A stretch of 64,000 bases of DNA, from assembly GCA_030604885.1 (NCBI GenBank), contig JAUVUZ010000001.1:62001-126000 (forward strand). Reading direction: 5' to 3'. Position 1 is the stretch's first letter; every line of letters begins with the position of its first letter. Made by a program: the position numbers and the translations under genes. This DNA comes from Alphaproteobacteria bacterium (lineage in GTDB: Bacteria > Pseudomonadota > Alphaproteobacteria > Rhodospirillales > Rhodospirillaceae). This document shows positions 9,928-18,633 of this stretch, piece by piece. The notes beneath the pieces are model-generated. The model was not told where the DNA came from, did not search any database, and saw nothing but the letters and a program-made list of their open reading frames with translations.

Positions 9928-11499
9928 ATGCCCACCGTCTTTCGCGTTTGCCGCACCGAATCCACCCGCTACGCCGCCCAGACCGGCGCCGGGGACTCGC
10001 TTTACGCCCACCACGGCGCGATCGCCGCGGCGCTGCGCGCGGCGCTGCCCGAAACCACGGCGCAGCTGTTCGCCCGGCCGGTAAACTCGGCGGACGGCGC
10101 CTGGACCGACTGGACCACCGAACTCCCCGGCCAGCCGCAGCCGCTCTCGGCCCTGCCGCCCGACGCCCAGGCGCGGGCGAAGGCGACCCTCGCCGAGCGC
10201 CTCGCGGCGATCCGCGCCCTGGCGGGCCGCACGCCGGATGCCGCCACCGCCGACGCGATCCGCCGCGCCGCCGTCGATCCGGGCATCGATCAGGTGTATG
10301 TCGTCAACGGCCAGCCGGTGATCGTCGGCTGGGGCAACGCCGGGGTCGGCGCGGTGCCGCCGCCGGTGCTGGCCGCCGCCGCGCCCGCCGTGGCCGTGGC
10401 CACCGGCGGGCGGCGCTGGTGGAAGTGGCTGCTCGGCCTGCTGCTGCTGGCGGCGCTGGCGGCGGCGGTTCTGCTGCTGCTCGGCCGCTGCGAGCCGGAA
10501 CCGCTCCCGCCGCCGCCCGCCGAGGCGCCGAAGCCGCCCGAGCCGCCGCCGGAGGAGGATCTCTCCGACCTCAAGGCGCGCATCGCCGCCGCCGAGGCGG
10601 AGCTGAAGCGCCGCCTGGACGACTGCAAGCCGCCGGAGGAACCGCCCAAGGCGGTGGAGCCGCCGAAACCCGTGGAGCCGCCGAAGCCGGTCGAGCCGCC
10701 CAAGGCGGAGCCGAAGCCCGTGCCCAAGCCGGAGCCGCCGCCGAAGCCGCCCGCGCCGAAACCGGCCGAGCCGAAGCCCGCGCCGCCCGCCGCCAAGCCC
10801 GCCGAGCCGCCGCCGCAGAAGCAGGCGGCCTGCCCCGCGCCGCGCCAGCCGTGGGAGCGGCCCGAGGTGATGCTGATGCTCGACGGCTCGGGCAGCATGC
10901 GCCTGCCGAGTTCGATGTCCGACGACCAGGTGCGCTCGCTGATCCAGCGCGCGATGCGCGGCGACCGCGCCGCCTACGCCCAGCTCCAGGGCTTCTCGGG
11001 CGGCGCCGGGTCGCGCCTGCAGGCGGCGAAGGAGGCGGTCAAGGGTGTGGTGCAGCAGATGCCGGGCGACGTGGACATCGGCCTTCTGGTGTTCGGCCGT
11101 TGCGAGGGCACCGACAGCTTCAACTTCTTCTCCCCCGCCCAGCGCGGCGCGCTGATGAGTCAGGTGAACGGCATCCAGCCACGCGAGGGCACGCCGCTGG
11201 CGCGCGGGCTGGAGCGCTCCGGCAACCAGCTCGACGGGGTTTCGGTCCCCGGCGTGATCGTGGTCGTCACCGACGGCGCGGACAGCTGCGGCGGCAACCC
11301 CTGCGCCGTCGCCAGGGCCTTGAAACAAAAGAAGCCCAACCTCAAGATCAACGTCATCGGCGTGGACGGCTCGGGCGAAGGCAAATGCATGGCCGACGCC
11401 ACCGGGGGCCGGTTCCTCACCCCGCGCCAGGGGCAATCGTGGGGCGACCTGCTGATGGACGCCACCGAACAGAAGCCCCTGCCGCCCGGCTGCAAGTAG
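9928..11499 (+). CDS. SrfA-like membrane protein with C-terminal VWA domain
   Basis: A 523-aa protein with no established function. The N-terminal cytoplasmic domain (about 1-160) parallels that of the next gene: DW-(T) early, a Pro-Leu-Pro segment, then VYVVNGQPVIVGWGN. One transmembrane helix spans about 163-189, preceded by RRWWKW and followed by GRC. A long Pro/Lys/Glu-rich linker with PPKPVEPP repeats, TonB-like in composition, follows at about 192-305. A von Willebrand A domain from about 310 has a complete MIDAS set: DGSGS, GTPL and TDGADS. Arg/Trp before the helix suggest the VWA domain lies outside the inner membrane. It opens a one-direction cluster 20 bases before srfA. Its paralogy to the next protein is my reading of shared order and motifs. 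Confidence 0.7.
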   Translation: MPTVFRVCRTESTRYAAQTGAGDSLYAHHGAIAAALRAALPETTAQLFARPVNSADGAWTDWTTELPGQPQPLSALPPDAQARAKATLAERLAAIRALAGRTPDAATADAIRRAAVDPGIDQVYVVNGQPVIVGWGNAGVGAVPPPVLAAAAPAVAVATGGRRWWKWLLGLLLLAALAAAVLLLLGRCEPEPLPPPPAEAPKPPEPPPEEDLSDLKARIAAAEAELKRRLDDCKPPEEPPKAVEPPKPVEPPKPVEPPKAEPKPVPKPEPPPKPPAPKPAEPKPAPPAAKPAEPPPQKQAACPAPRQPWERPEVMLMLDGSGSMRLPSSMSDDQVRSLIQRAMRGDRAAYAQLQGFSGGAGSRLQAAKEAVKGVVQQMPGDVDIGLLVFGRCEGTDSFNFFSPAQRGALMSQVNGIQPREGTPLARGLERSGNQLDGVSVPGVIVVVTDGADSCGGNPCAVARALKQKKPNLKINVIGVDGSGEGKCMADATGGRFLTPRQGQSWGDLLMDATEQKPLPPGCK

Positions 11500-11518
11500 G
11501 GTTTAGGGAGACCGAGAC

Positions 11519-12922
11519 ATGGCATCCGAATCCGGACCGCTGCTGCGTTCCGCCCGTCTGCGCGATTTCAACGCCCTCGGCAGCGTCGGCCGCCCGGTGT
11601 ACGCCTCCGCGCCGCAGATCCGCGCCACCCTCCGCCGCCAACTGGGGCCGGAGGTGGCGGCGATGCTGGCGATCCCGCAGATCGGCGAATCCGGCGAGAA
11701 CGTCGACTGGTACGCCCCCGAGGGTGGGTTGGTGGTGCCGTGGTCCGCCGCCGCGCCGGAGGAGCGCGAGGCGATGCGCGTGGCGCTGCAGGGCGGGCGG
11801 GAAAAGCTTCTCGCCCACGCCGAAACCCTGGGCGCGCAGCTGGACGCCCGGCCGCAGCGCGCCGCCGCCGACGATTTCGAGGTCTACGCCCGGCTGCTGC
11901 CCCACGTTCTGCGCATTCCGGACGAAAGCCACATCTACAGCGTCGACGGCAAGCCGGTGGTGACCTTCTGGGGCTTCACCGCCCCCGGCCTGCCCGAGGC
12001 GGACCCGATCCGCGACCTGATCCCCGCGGCGGTGGCCGCCGTGCCCGCCGGGGCGCCGCGGATGCCGCCGCCGGTGCTCGACCCGGTGCCCGCCTCGCGG
12101 CCGTGGTGGCGCTGGCTGATGCCGCTGCTGCTTCTGCTGCTGGGCCTCGGGCTGCTGCTGTGGCTGCTGCGTGGCTGCGCCCCCGACGTGCTGCCGCCCG
12201 CGCTGCGCCCGGCGGAGGTGCTGGTGCCGGTGGCGCCCGACCGCCCCGGCGACACCGTGGTGGTGCCCGGGGTCACGGTTCCCGGCGTCGCGGTGCCGGG
12301 GGTGACGGTGCCCGACGCCACCGGCACCGCCCCGGGAGCCGCCACCACCCCCGACGGCACGCCCGCCCCGGGCGTGACCACGCCGCCCGACGCCGCCCAG
12401 CCCGAGCCGCCCGCGCCCGAACCCCAGGGCGCGCAGCCCCCCGAGGGCGCGCAGGAGCCGCCGCCCCAGCCCGGATCGGAGGGCGAAAAGCCGGTTCCGC
12501 CGCCGCAGCCCGGCGCGGACGCCGAAAAGCCCGCCGCGCCGCCGCAGCCGGAAACGCCGCTGGTGATTCCGCCCGAGGCGCAGAAATCCGGCAGCACCGA
12601 CTTCCTCAACGGCACCTGGACCTCGCGCGGCGGCCTGATGGACGCGCGCACCGGCCTGCCCGCGGTGGTGCAATACGGCTTCGAGAACGGCAAGGGCACG
12701 GTCACCATCACCCGCCCCGACGGCACGGTGTGCAAGGGCGCCAGCACCGCCGCGATGCAGGGCGGGCGGCTGACCATCACCGGGTCGGAGGAGGTGCGTT
12801 GCAACGACGGCTCGGCCTACGCCCGCACCGACGTGACCTGCACCCCGGGCGCCGACGGCCGCGCCCGCTGCGCCGCCAAGCCCGCCGAGGGGCGGGAGTA
12901 TTCGGTGGACATCGGGCGGTAG
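11519..12922 (+). CDS. srfA: SrfA family membrane protein
   Basis: A 467-aa protein resembling SrfA of the enterobacterial srfABC locus, a family of unknown biochemical function. The N-terminal domain shows LRDFNALGSVGRPVY, MLAIPQIGESGENVDWYAP and YSVDGKPVVTFWGF. One transmembrane helix lies at about 195-221, preceded by RPWWRW and ending in LLRGC. It is followed by a Val/Pro/Gly stretch of VTVPG-like repeats and a Pro-rich linker of about 110 residues. A small C-terminal domain (from about 360) has Cys residues and a lipocalin-like FLNGTWTSRGG start. It is followed by srfB and srfC, as in the enteric locus. The family name is from recalled similarity, with no search run. Confidence 0.65.
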   Translation: MASESGPLLRSARLRDFNALGSVGRPVYASAPQIRATLRRQLGPEVAAMLAIPQIGESGENVDWYAPEGGLVVPWSAAAPEEREAMRVALQGGREKLLAHAETLGAQLDARPQRAAADDFEVYARLLPHVLRIPDESHIYSVDGKPVVTFWGFTAPGLPEADPIRDLIPAAVAAVPAGAPRMPPPVLDPVPASRPWWRWLMPLLLLLLGLGLLLWLLRGCAPDVLPPALRPAEVLVPVAPDRPGDTVVVPGVTVPGVAVPGVTVPDATGTAPGAATTPDGTPAPGVTTPPDAAQPEPPAPEPQGAQPPEGAQEPPPQPGSEGEKPVPPPQPGADAEKPAAPPQPETPLVIPPEAQKSGSTDFLNGTWTSRGGLMDARTGLPAVVQYGFENGKGTVTITRPDGTVCKGASTAAMQGGRLTITGSEEVRCNDGSAYARTDVTCTPGADGRARCAAKPAEGREYSVDIGR

Positions 12923-12991
12923 GTTGGAGACGATAGGGCGCGTGAGGCTAAGTCCTTGCCGAATCACGGCGGGACCCATTGGGACGGAACC

Positions 12992-15973
12992 ATGCTGGCG
13001 AAACTGATCCGGTTCGAAGACGAAGCGACGCTGATCATGCGGTCGGGGGTCCAGTTCATGGACTTCGGCCTCGGGTTCGACCCGCGCCGCGAGGAGCCGG
13101 GCCAGTTCGCCCGCCGCGCGGACGGCTCCGCCGGGCTGGTTCGGCTCGATTACGACGCCGAGACCGACCGCTTCCTCCACCCCAACACCCACGCCGCCGC
13201 GCAGCCGCTGCCCGACCTCGAAACCCCGCTGGCGGAAAGCTTGGAGCTGTTCGCCGACGCATGGCTGCCGGTGCCGTTCCTCAGGCTTCAGGCCAACGCC
13301 TTCGTGCAGGGGCCGCGCAACTGGGCGCGGGCGCGGGTGGTGCCGTTGGCGCCGGGCGAGGACGCCGAGGGCGGCAACTCCCACCGCGTGGTGCTGGCGT
13401 TCGACACCGCGGTGACCGAGAACGGCATCTCGGGCGCCGCCTACCTTTCCCCCACCACCGCCGACGTGGACGGCGGCGCCAAGTTCGCGCTGTCGTGGAA
13501 GGGCGAGGACCTGGGTTGGTTCCTCGACCAGCCGTGGGTCGAGGGCTGGCTCAAGGAGCTTTACGCCGACGCCATGGCGCGCCGCCGCGCCACCCGCGAC
13601 GAGATCGCCGAGGAAACCGCGCGCCGCCGCCACTTCGCCCATTATCTCAACGTGCTGTGGTTCCTGGGGGCGAAGGTGCGGCCGCCGCGGGTGAAGCTGC
13701 TCTCCAACCGCCCGGACGACGTCCACAAGCCGATCCCGGTGGACATGGTGCTGGACGTGGGCAACTCGCGCACCTGCGGCATCCTGGTGGAGGACCACCC
13801 GCAGGAGGGCAACGGCCTTTCCACCCGTTACGAACTGGAACTGCGCGACCTCAGCCACCCGCACCGGGTCTATGCCGAACCGTTCGAAAGCCGCGTCGAG
13901 TTCGCCGAGGCGGCGTTCGGCAAGGTGGACTATTCGGTGCTTTCCGGCCGCAACGACGCGTTCCTGTGGCCCACCATCGCCCGCGTCGGCGCCGAGGCCG
14001 CGCGCCTCGCCGCCCGCAGGCGCGGCACCGAGGGCGCCACCGGCCTCTCCAGCCCCAAGCGATATCTGTGGGACGAAAAGCGTTTCGAGCCGGGCTGGCG
14101 CTTCAACGACAGTTTCAACAAGGCGGAAACCGAGCCGCTCGCCACCGCCGCGCCGTTCGGCGACCTGATCGACGAAACCGGCGAGGCGCTGTTCAGCCTG
14201 CCGCCGGACCGGCAGATCCAGGTGTTCATGCCGCACTACCAGCGCTCGTCGCTGATGACCTTCATGCTCGCGGAAATCCTGGTGCAGGCGCTCAACCAGA
14301 TGAACAGCCCGAGCCAGCGGATGAAGCTCTCCCACGCCAACCTGCCGCGCCAGTTGCGCTCGGTGATCCTCACCGTGCCGCCCTCGATGCCGCTGCCCGA
14401 GCGGCAGATCTTCGAGGAGCGGATGCGCCAGGCGATCGGCCTGGTGTGGAAGGCGTTCGGCTGGCACCCGGCGGACCCGGACATCGAAACCTCCGCCGAG
14501 CTGGCGTGGCCGCCGCTGCCGAGCTACCACGCGCGGTGGGACGAAGCCACCTGCGCCCAGGTGGTCTACCTGTTCTCGGAAACCGTCAACCACTTCGGCG
14601 GGCGGCCGGAGGAGTTCTTCCGGGTCTTCCGCCGCAAGCGGCCGGGGGATTCCGGGCGCAGCCTGCGGATCGCCTCCATCGACGTGGGCGGCGGCACCAC
14701 CGACCTGGTGATCTGCGACTACCGCCTCGACGAGGGGCGGGGCGGCAACGTCTCGATCGTACCGGAGCAGACCTTCCGCGACGGCTTCAAGGTGGCGGGC
14801 GACGACATCCTGCTCGACGTGATCCAGAAGATGGTGGTGCCGCGCATCCGCGAGGCGCTGGCGGAGGCGGGGGTGGCCGATCCGGACCCGCTGCTCTCCG
14901 CCCTGATCGGCTCCGAGGCCGGGATCGTGCAGGACATGGTGCTGCGCCAGCAGCTCACCCTCCAGGTGCTGCACCCCTTGGGCCTCGCGCTGCTCAAGGC
15001 CTACGAACGCTACGACCCGGTGAGCGGCGGCGAGACCGTGGCGATGACCTTCGCCGAGGCGCTCGCCGGGCGCGACGCGCCTTCGCCCGAGGTGCTCGAC
15101 TATTTCGCCCGGGGCGTGCGCCGCGCCGCGCCGGGGGCGGCGGCGTTCGACCTGATGCAGGTGCGCCTGCCGTTCGACATGGCGCTGCTGCACCGCCTGT
15201 TCGTCACCGACAAGATGGAAATCGGCAAGCCGATCCGCGCGCTGTGCGAGATCGTCTACCTCTACGACTGCGACGTGCTGCTGCTTTCCGGCCGGCCCTC
15301 GTGCCTGCCCGGGGTCCAGGCGCTGTTCCGCGGCCTGTTGGCGCTGCCGCCGGACCGGGTGGTGCCGCTGCACCGCTACCGCACCGGCAACTGGTATCCG
15401 TTCCACAAGGGCGGCCGCATCGACGACCCCAAGACCACCGCCGCCGTAGGCGCGATGCTGTGCGTCCTCGGGCAGGGGCGGATTCCGAACTTCTTCTTCC
15501 GCGCCAACGTCTTCCGCATGTATTCGACGGTCCGCAACATCGGCCTGATGGACCAGAACATGACGATCAAGGACGCCGACGTCTATTACCGCGACGTGGA
15601 CTTCGACGACCCGGACTGGGACTTCCCCCAGGACGTGTCGTTCGAGGTGCGCGGCCGGATGATCCTCGGCTTCCGCCAGCTCGACGCGGCGCGCTGGGGC
15701 GCCAGCCCGCTCTACATCATCGAGTTCACCGGCGGCGACGAGAACACCGCCCGCCGCGCGCTTTACGGCGACGCCGCCGCGGGCGCGGCGTTGCAGGTCA
15801 AGCTCCAGCGCAAGCGCCGCGGCAAGGTGGACCGGCCGGTGCTGTCCGAGGTGTCGCTGGCGGGCGGCGGCGCGGTCAGCCGCAGCGCGCTCACCATCGG
15901 GCTGTACACCCTGCCGGTCCACGGCGCCGGGGTCTACAGCCACTGGCTCGACACCGGCAGCGTGATCCGCTGA
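12992..15973 (+). CDS. srfB: SrfB family protein with actin/Hsp70-type ATPase motifs
   Basis: A 993-aa cytoplasmic protein matching SrfB in length and gene order. Two glycine-rich phosphate-binding motifs of the actin/Hsp70/sugar-kinase fold can be seen: VLDVGNSRTCGILVE (Asp255) and IASIDVGGGTTDLVI (Asp564). Between them lie conserved stretches such as GLSSPKRYLWD and MPHYQRSSLMTFMLAEILVQ. No signal peptide or membrane segment is evident. ATG 12992 is chosen over the in-frame TTG at 12956 because it gives the expected family length. The 16-base gap to srfC implies co-transcription. The predicted role is an ATP-driven assembly or chaperone factor; this is inference. Confidence 0.75.
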   Translation: MLAKLIRFEDEATLIMRSGVQFMDFGLGFDPRREEPGQFARRADGSAGLVRLDYDAETDRFLHPNTHAAAQPLPDLETPLAESLELFADAWLPVPFLRLQANAFVQGPRNWARARVVPLAPGEDAEGGNSHRVVLAFDTAVTENGISGAAYLSPTTADVDGGAKFALSWKGEDLGWFLDQPWVEGWLKELYADAMARRRATRDEIAEETARRRHFAHYLNVLWFLGAKVRPPRVKLLSNRPDDVHKPIPVDMVLDVGNSRTCGILVEDHPQEGNGLSTRYELELRDLSHPHRVYAEPFESRVEFAEAAFGKVDYSVLSGRNDAFLWPTIARVGAEAARLAARRRGTEGATGLSSPKRYLWDEKRFEPGWRFNDSFNKAETEPLATAAPFGDLIDETGEALFSLPPDRQIQVFMPHYQRSSLMTFMLAEILVQALNQMNSPSQRMKLSHANLPRQLRSVILTVPPSMPLPERQIFEERMRQAIGLVWKAFGWHPADPDIETSAELAWPPLPSYHARWDEATCAQVVYLFSETVNHFGGRPEEFFRVFRRKRPGDSGRSLRIASIDVGGGTTDLVICDYRLDEGRGGNVSIVPEQTFRDGFKVAGDDILLDVIQKMVVPRIREALAEAGVADPDPLLSALIGSEAGIVQDMVLRQQLTLQVLHPLGLALLKAYERYDPVSGGETVAMTFAEALAGRDAPSPEVLDYFARGVRRAAPGAAAFDLMQVRLPFDMALLHRLFVTDKMEIGKPIRALCEIVYLYDCDVLLLSGRPSCLPGVQALFRGLLALPPDRVVPLHRYRTGNWYPFHKGGRIDDPKTTAAVGAMLCVLGQGRIPNFFFRANVFRMYSTVRNIGLMDQNMTIKDADVYYRDVDFDDPDWDFPQDVSFEVRGRMILGFRQLDAARWGASPLYIIEFTGGDENTARRALYGDAAAGAALQVKLQRKRRGKVDRPVLSEVSLAGGGAVSRSALTIGLYTLPVHGAGVYSHWLDTGSVIR

Positions 15974-15989
15974 GAGAGGAGAGGGGAAC

Positions 15990-18632
15990 ATGGCGACCTC
16001 GGACAATCTCACCGGCCGCTGCGACGCGGTGGTGACCGGCGCGGGCCAGGCGATCGACTGGATCGAGACGGTGCGTCTCGACAGCCCCACCCTCGACGCC
16101 GACGCGGGCGGCCTGATCGAGCGCCTGCGCCGCCACCGCAACCTCGCGCGGCGCCTCGGCGCGGCGGCGGCGCGGCCGATGGCGGTGGGGTTCTTCGGCC
16201 TTTCCCAGGCGGGCAAGTCGTACCTGATCTCGGCGCTGGCGCGCTCCGCCAACGGGGCCGTCGAAACCCTGATGGACGGCGAGCGCCTCAACTTCATCAG
16301 CCACGTCAACCCGCCCGGCTCGGGCAAGGAGGCGACCGGCATCGTCACCCGCTTCACCCGCCAGCCGGGGCAGGGGCCCGCCGGGTTCCCGGTGGCGCTG
16401 TCGCTGCTGTCGGAGGCCGATCTCGTCAAGATCATCGGCAACACCTACTTCCTCGATTTCGACCCGCAGAAGGTCGAGTACGCGGTGGACCACGACCGCC
16501 TGTCCGCCCACCTCGTGCCGTTGAAGAAGCGCGCCCGGCCCCAGCCCACCGGCGGCATGACCGCCGACGACGTGGTCGACGTGATGGACTACTTCCGCAA
16601 GCGTTTCGCCAACTCGGTCAAGGCGTTCGAGGCGGAGTTCTGGCCCGCCGCGATCCGCCTCGCGCCGCTGCTCGATCCGGAGGACCGGGCGCAGCTGTTC
16701 GCGCCGCTGTGGGGCGAGGTGCCCGAGCTGGTGGCGGCCTATCTGCGGCTGCGCCAGGGCCTCGCGCGCCTCGGCCACGCGCCGCAGGCGTTCGCCGAAC
16801 TGGGCGCGCTGGTGAAGCCCGACGGCCACGGCGGCTTCACCCAGGCCGACAGCATCATGAACGTCGACATGCTCGCCCGCCTCGGGCGCGACGACGCCGA
16901 CACCGTGGCGGTGGTGCCGGTGGTGGAGGGCGAGGCCCGCACCTCGGTGGCGGTGCCGCGCTCGCTGCTGGCGGCGCTCTCCCGCGAGATGGCGTTCGCG
17001 CTGGCGGAGCCGCCGGAGGCGAAGCTGCTCGACACCGTCGACCTCCTCGACTTCCCCGGCTATCGCGGGCGGCTCAAGGTGGCGAACCTCAAGGAGGTGG
17101 CCGAGCGCCTGGAGCAGCGCGACCCGGTGGCGGAGCTGATCCTGCGCGGCAAGGTGGCGTATCTGTTCGAGCGCTACACCGAGGACCAGGAGATGAACGT
17201 CCTGGTGATGTGCACCCCCAGCCACAAGCAGTCCGACGTCAACGACCTCGGCCCGGCGCTCGACGCCTGGATCGCCGCCACCCAGGGCGAAACCCCGGAG
17301 GAGCGGGAGCGCCGCCTGCCCGGACTGGTGTGGGCGATCACGATGTTCGACATGCGCCTCGCCCCCAAGCCCGACGAGACCGAGGACCTCATCCGCACCG
17401 GCTGGCCGGGAATGATGCGCCTCGCGCTGCTGGAAAAGTTCGAGCAGTTCGAATGGGTCGGCAAGTGGACGCCGCGCCGCCCGTTCGACAACCTGTTCCT
17501 GGTGCGCAAGCCCGGCATGGCCGCCGGGGTGATCCGCACCGACGGCCGCTTCGAGCAGGGCGTGGAGCCGAACCAGGAGGCGCGCCTCGCGCTGCTGCGC
17601 CGCACCTTCCTCGCCGAGCCGCTGGTGCAGCGCCACGTGGCCGACGCCGAGGCGAAGTGGGACGCGATGATGGCGCTGGACGACGGCGGCATGGGCGCCC
17701 TGGTCGCCTACCTCGAGCGGGTGGCGCGGCCGGAGGTGAAGCGCGACCGCATCGCCGAGCGCGTCGCCGCGATGGTGGACGACATCGTCGGCAAGGAGGT
17801 GGGCCGCTATTATCGCGGCGGCGGCGAGGACGAACTCAAGCGCAAGATCGAGGCCGCCGCCAAGGTGGTGGCCGCGCTCAAGCCGCGCGCCCACCTGCTG
17901 GGCGAATTGCTGGCGATGATGCAGCCGAGCACCGAGCACGTCCGCGCCCTCTACCTCCGCGCCGAGGCGGAGGCGGTGGAGACGGCGACCGAGGCCCCGG
18001 CGGCCAACGGCTTCATTTCCCTCGACCTCGGCATGCCGACGGCGGGCTACGACCTGCCCACCCAGCGCGGCGCTGCGCCGTTCGCCCGGCTGCTGCTGTC
18101 CGACTGGCAGCGGCAGTTGCGCGGCCTGCCGGATTCGCTCGACGTCCACCGCTTCTTCGACCTGCCGAAGGACATCCTCCACATCGTCGTCACCGAGATC
18201 GTCACCGGCGCCAAGGGCGCGAAGGTGGAGGACGCGCTGATCGGCCTGCTCTCCGACGCCGAGGAGCGGGCGGGCACCACCCGCGCCCGCCTCGCCGACC
18301 AGCAGGCGCTGGTGGCGCTGTCGGTGATCGCCGAATACGTGGACACCCTCGGCCTCCTCGACCAGCCGGAGGACAAGCGCCCGGAATCCTCGGCGATCCC
18401 GGGGCGGCGGGTGTTCGCGCCGCCGCCGCCGGTGGCGGGGCTGCCGAAGCTCGGGGAGCGGCCGCTCAACTACCCGGCGATCCGCATCCTCGACTGGCTC
18501 GACGCCTTCACCGCCGTGACCAAGGGCAACGCGGGCCGCGACGAAGGCTCGGAGATCGGCCCGGAACAGAACCTGCGCCTCGGCGCGATCCTGAAGACGA
18601 TCGCGGGCGGGGCCGAGATGGAGGCGCGCTGA
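15990..18632 (+). CDS. srfC: SrfC family protein with P-loop GTPase-like domain
   Basis: An 880-aa protein, probably cytoplasmic. It has a Walker A motif GLSQAGKS at residues 70-77. Near 351-357 a DLLDFPG motif resembles the DxPG (G3) motif of dynamin-like GTPases, and ITMFD around 450-454 lies where a specificity motif could be. The long C-terminal half is largely helical, fitting a dynamin-like layout, though that fold is inference. GAGGAGAGG precedes the ATG. It follows srfB and is followed one base later by the Sel1-repeat protein. The family has been linked with virulence regulation in enteric bacteria, but its activity is not established. Confidence 0.72.
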   Translation: MATSDNLTGRCDAVVTGAGQAIDWIETVRLDSPTLDADAGGLIERLRRHRNLARRLGAAAARPMAVGFFGLSQAGKSYLISALARSANGAVETLMDGERLNFISHVNPPGSGKEATGIVTRFTRQPGQGPAGFPVALSLLSEADLVKIIGNTYFLDFDPQKVEYAVDHDRLSAHLVPLKKRARPQPTGGMTADDVVDVMDYFRKRFANSVKAFEAEFWPAAIRLAPLLDPEDRAQLFAPLWGEVPELVAAYLRLRQGLARLGHAPQAFAELGALVKPDGHGGFTQADSIMNVDMLARLGRDDADTVAVVPVVEGEARTSVAVPRSLLAALSREMAFALAEPPEAKLLDTVDLLDFPGYRGRLKVANLKEVAERLEQRDPVAELILRGKVAYLFERYTEDQEMNVLVMCTPSHKQSDVNDLGPALDAWIAATQGETPEERERRLPGLVWAITMFDMRLAPKPDETEDLIRTGWPGMMRLALLEKFEQFEWVGKWTPRRPFDNLFLVRKPGMAAGVIRTDGRFEQGVEPNQEARLALLRRTFLAEPLVQRHVADAEAKWDAMMALDDGGMGALVAYLERVARPEVKRDRIAERVAAMVDDIVGKEVGRYYRGGGEDELKRKIEAAAKVVAALKPRAHLLGELLAMMQPSTEHVRALYLRAEAEAVETATEAPAANGFISLDLGMPTAGYDLPTQRGAAPFARLLLSDWQRQLRGLPDSLDVHRFFDLPKDILHIVVTEIVTGAKGAKVEDALIGLLSDAEERAGTTRARLADQQALVALSVIAEYVDTLGLLDQPEDKRPESSAIPGRRVFAPPPPVAGLPKLGERPLNYPAIRILDWLDAFTAVTKGNAGRDEGSEIGPEQNLRLGAILKTIAGGAEMEAR

Positions 18633-18633
18633 G

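Noticed and set aside
11417-16444. A 1675-codon open frame on the minus strand opposite srfA/srfB
   Set aside because: Its translation is low-complexity Arg/Ala/Gly/His, typical of the antisense frame of GC-rich genes, and the plus strand carries recognisable proteins throughout.
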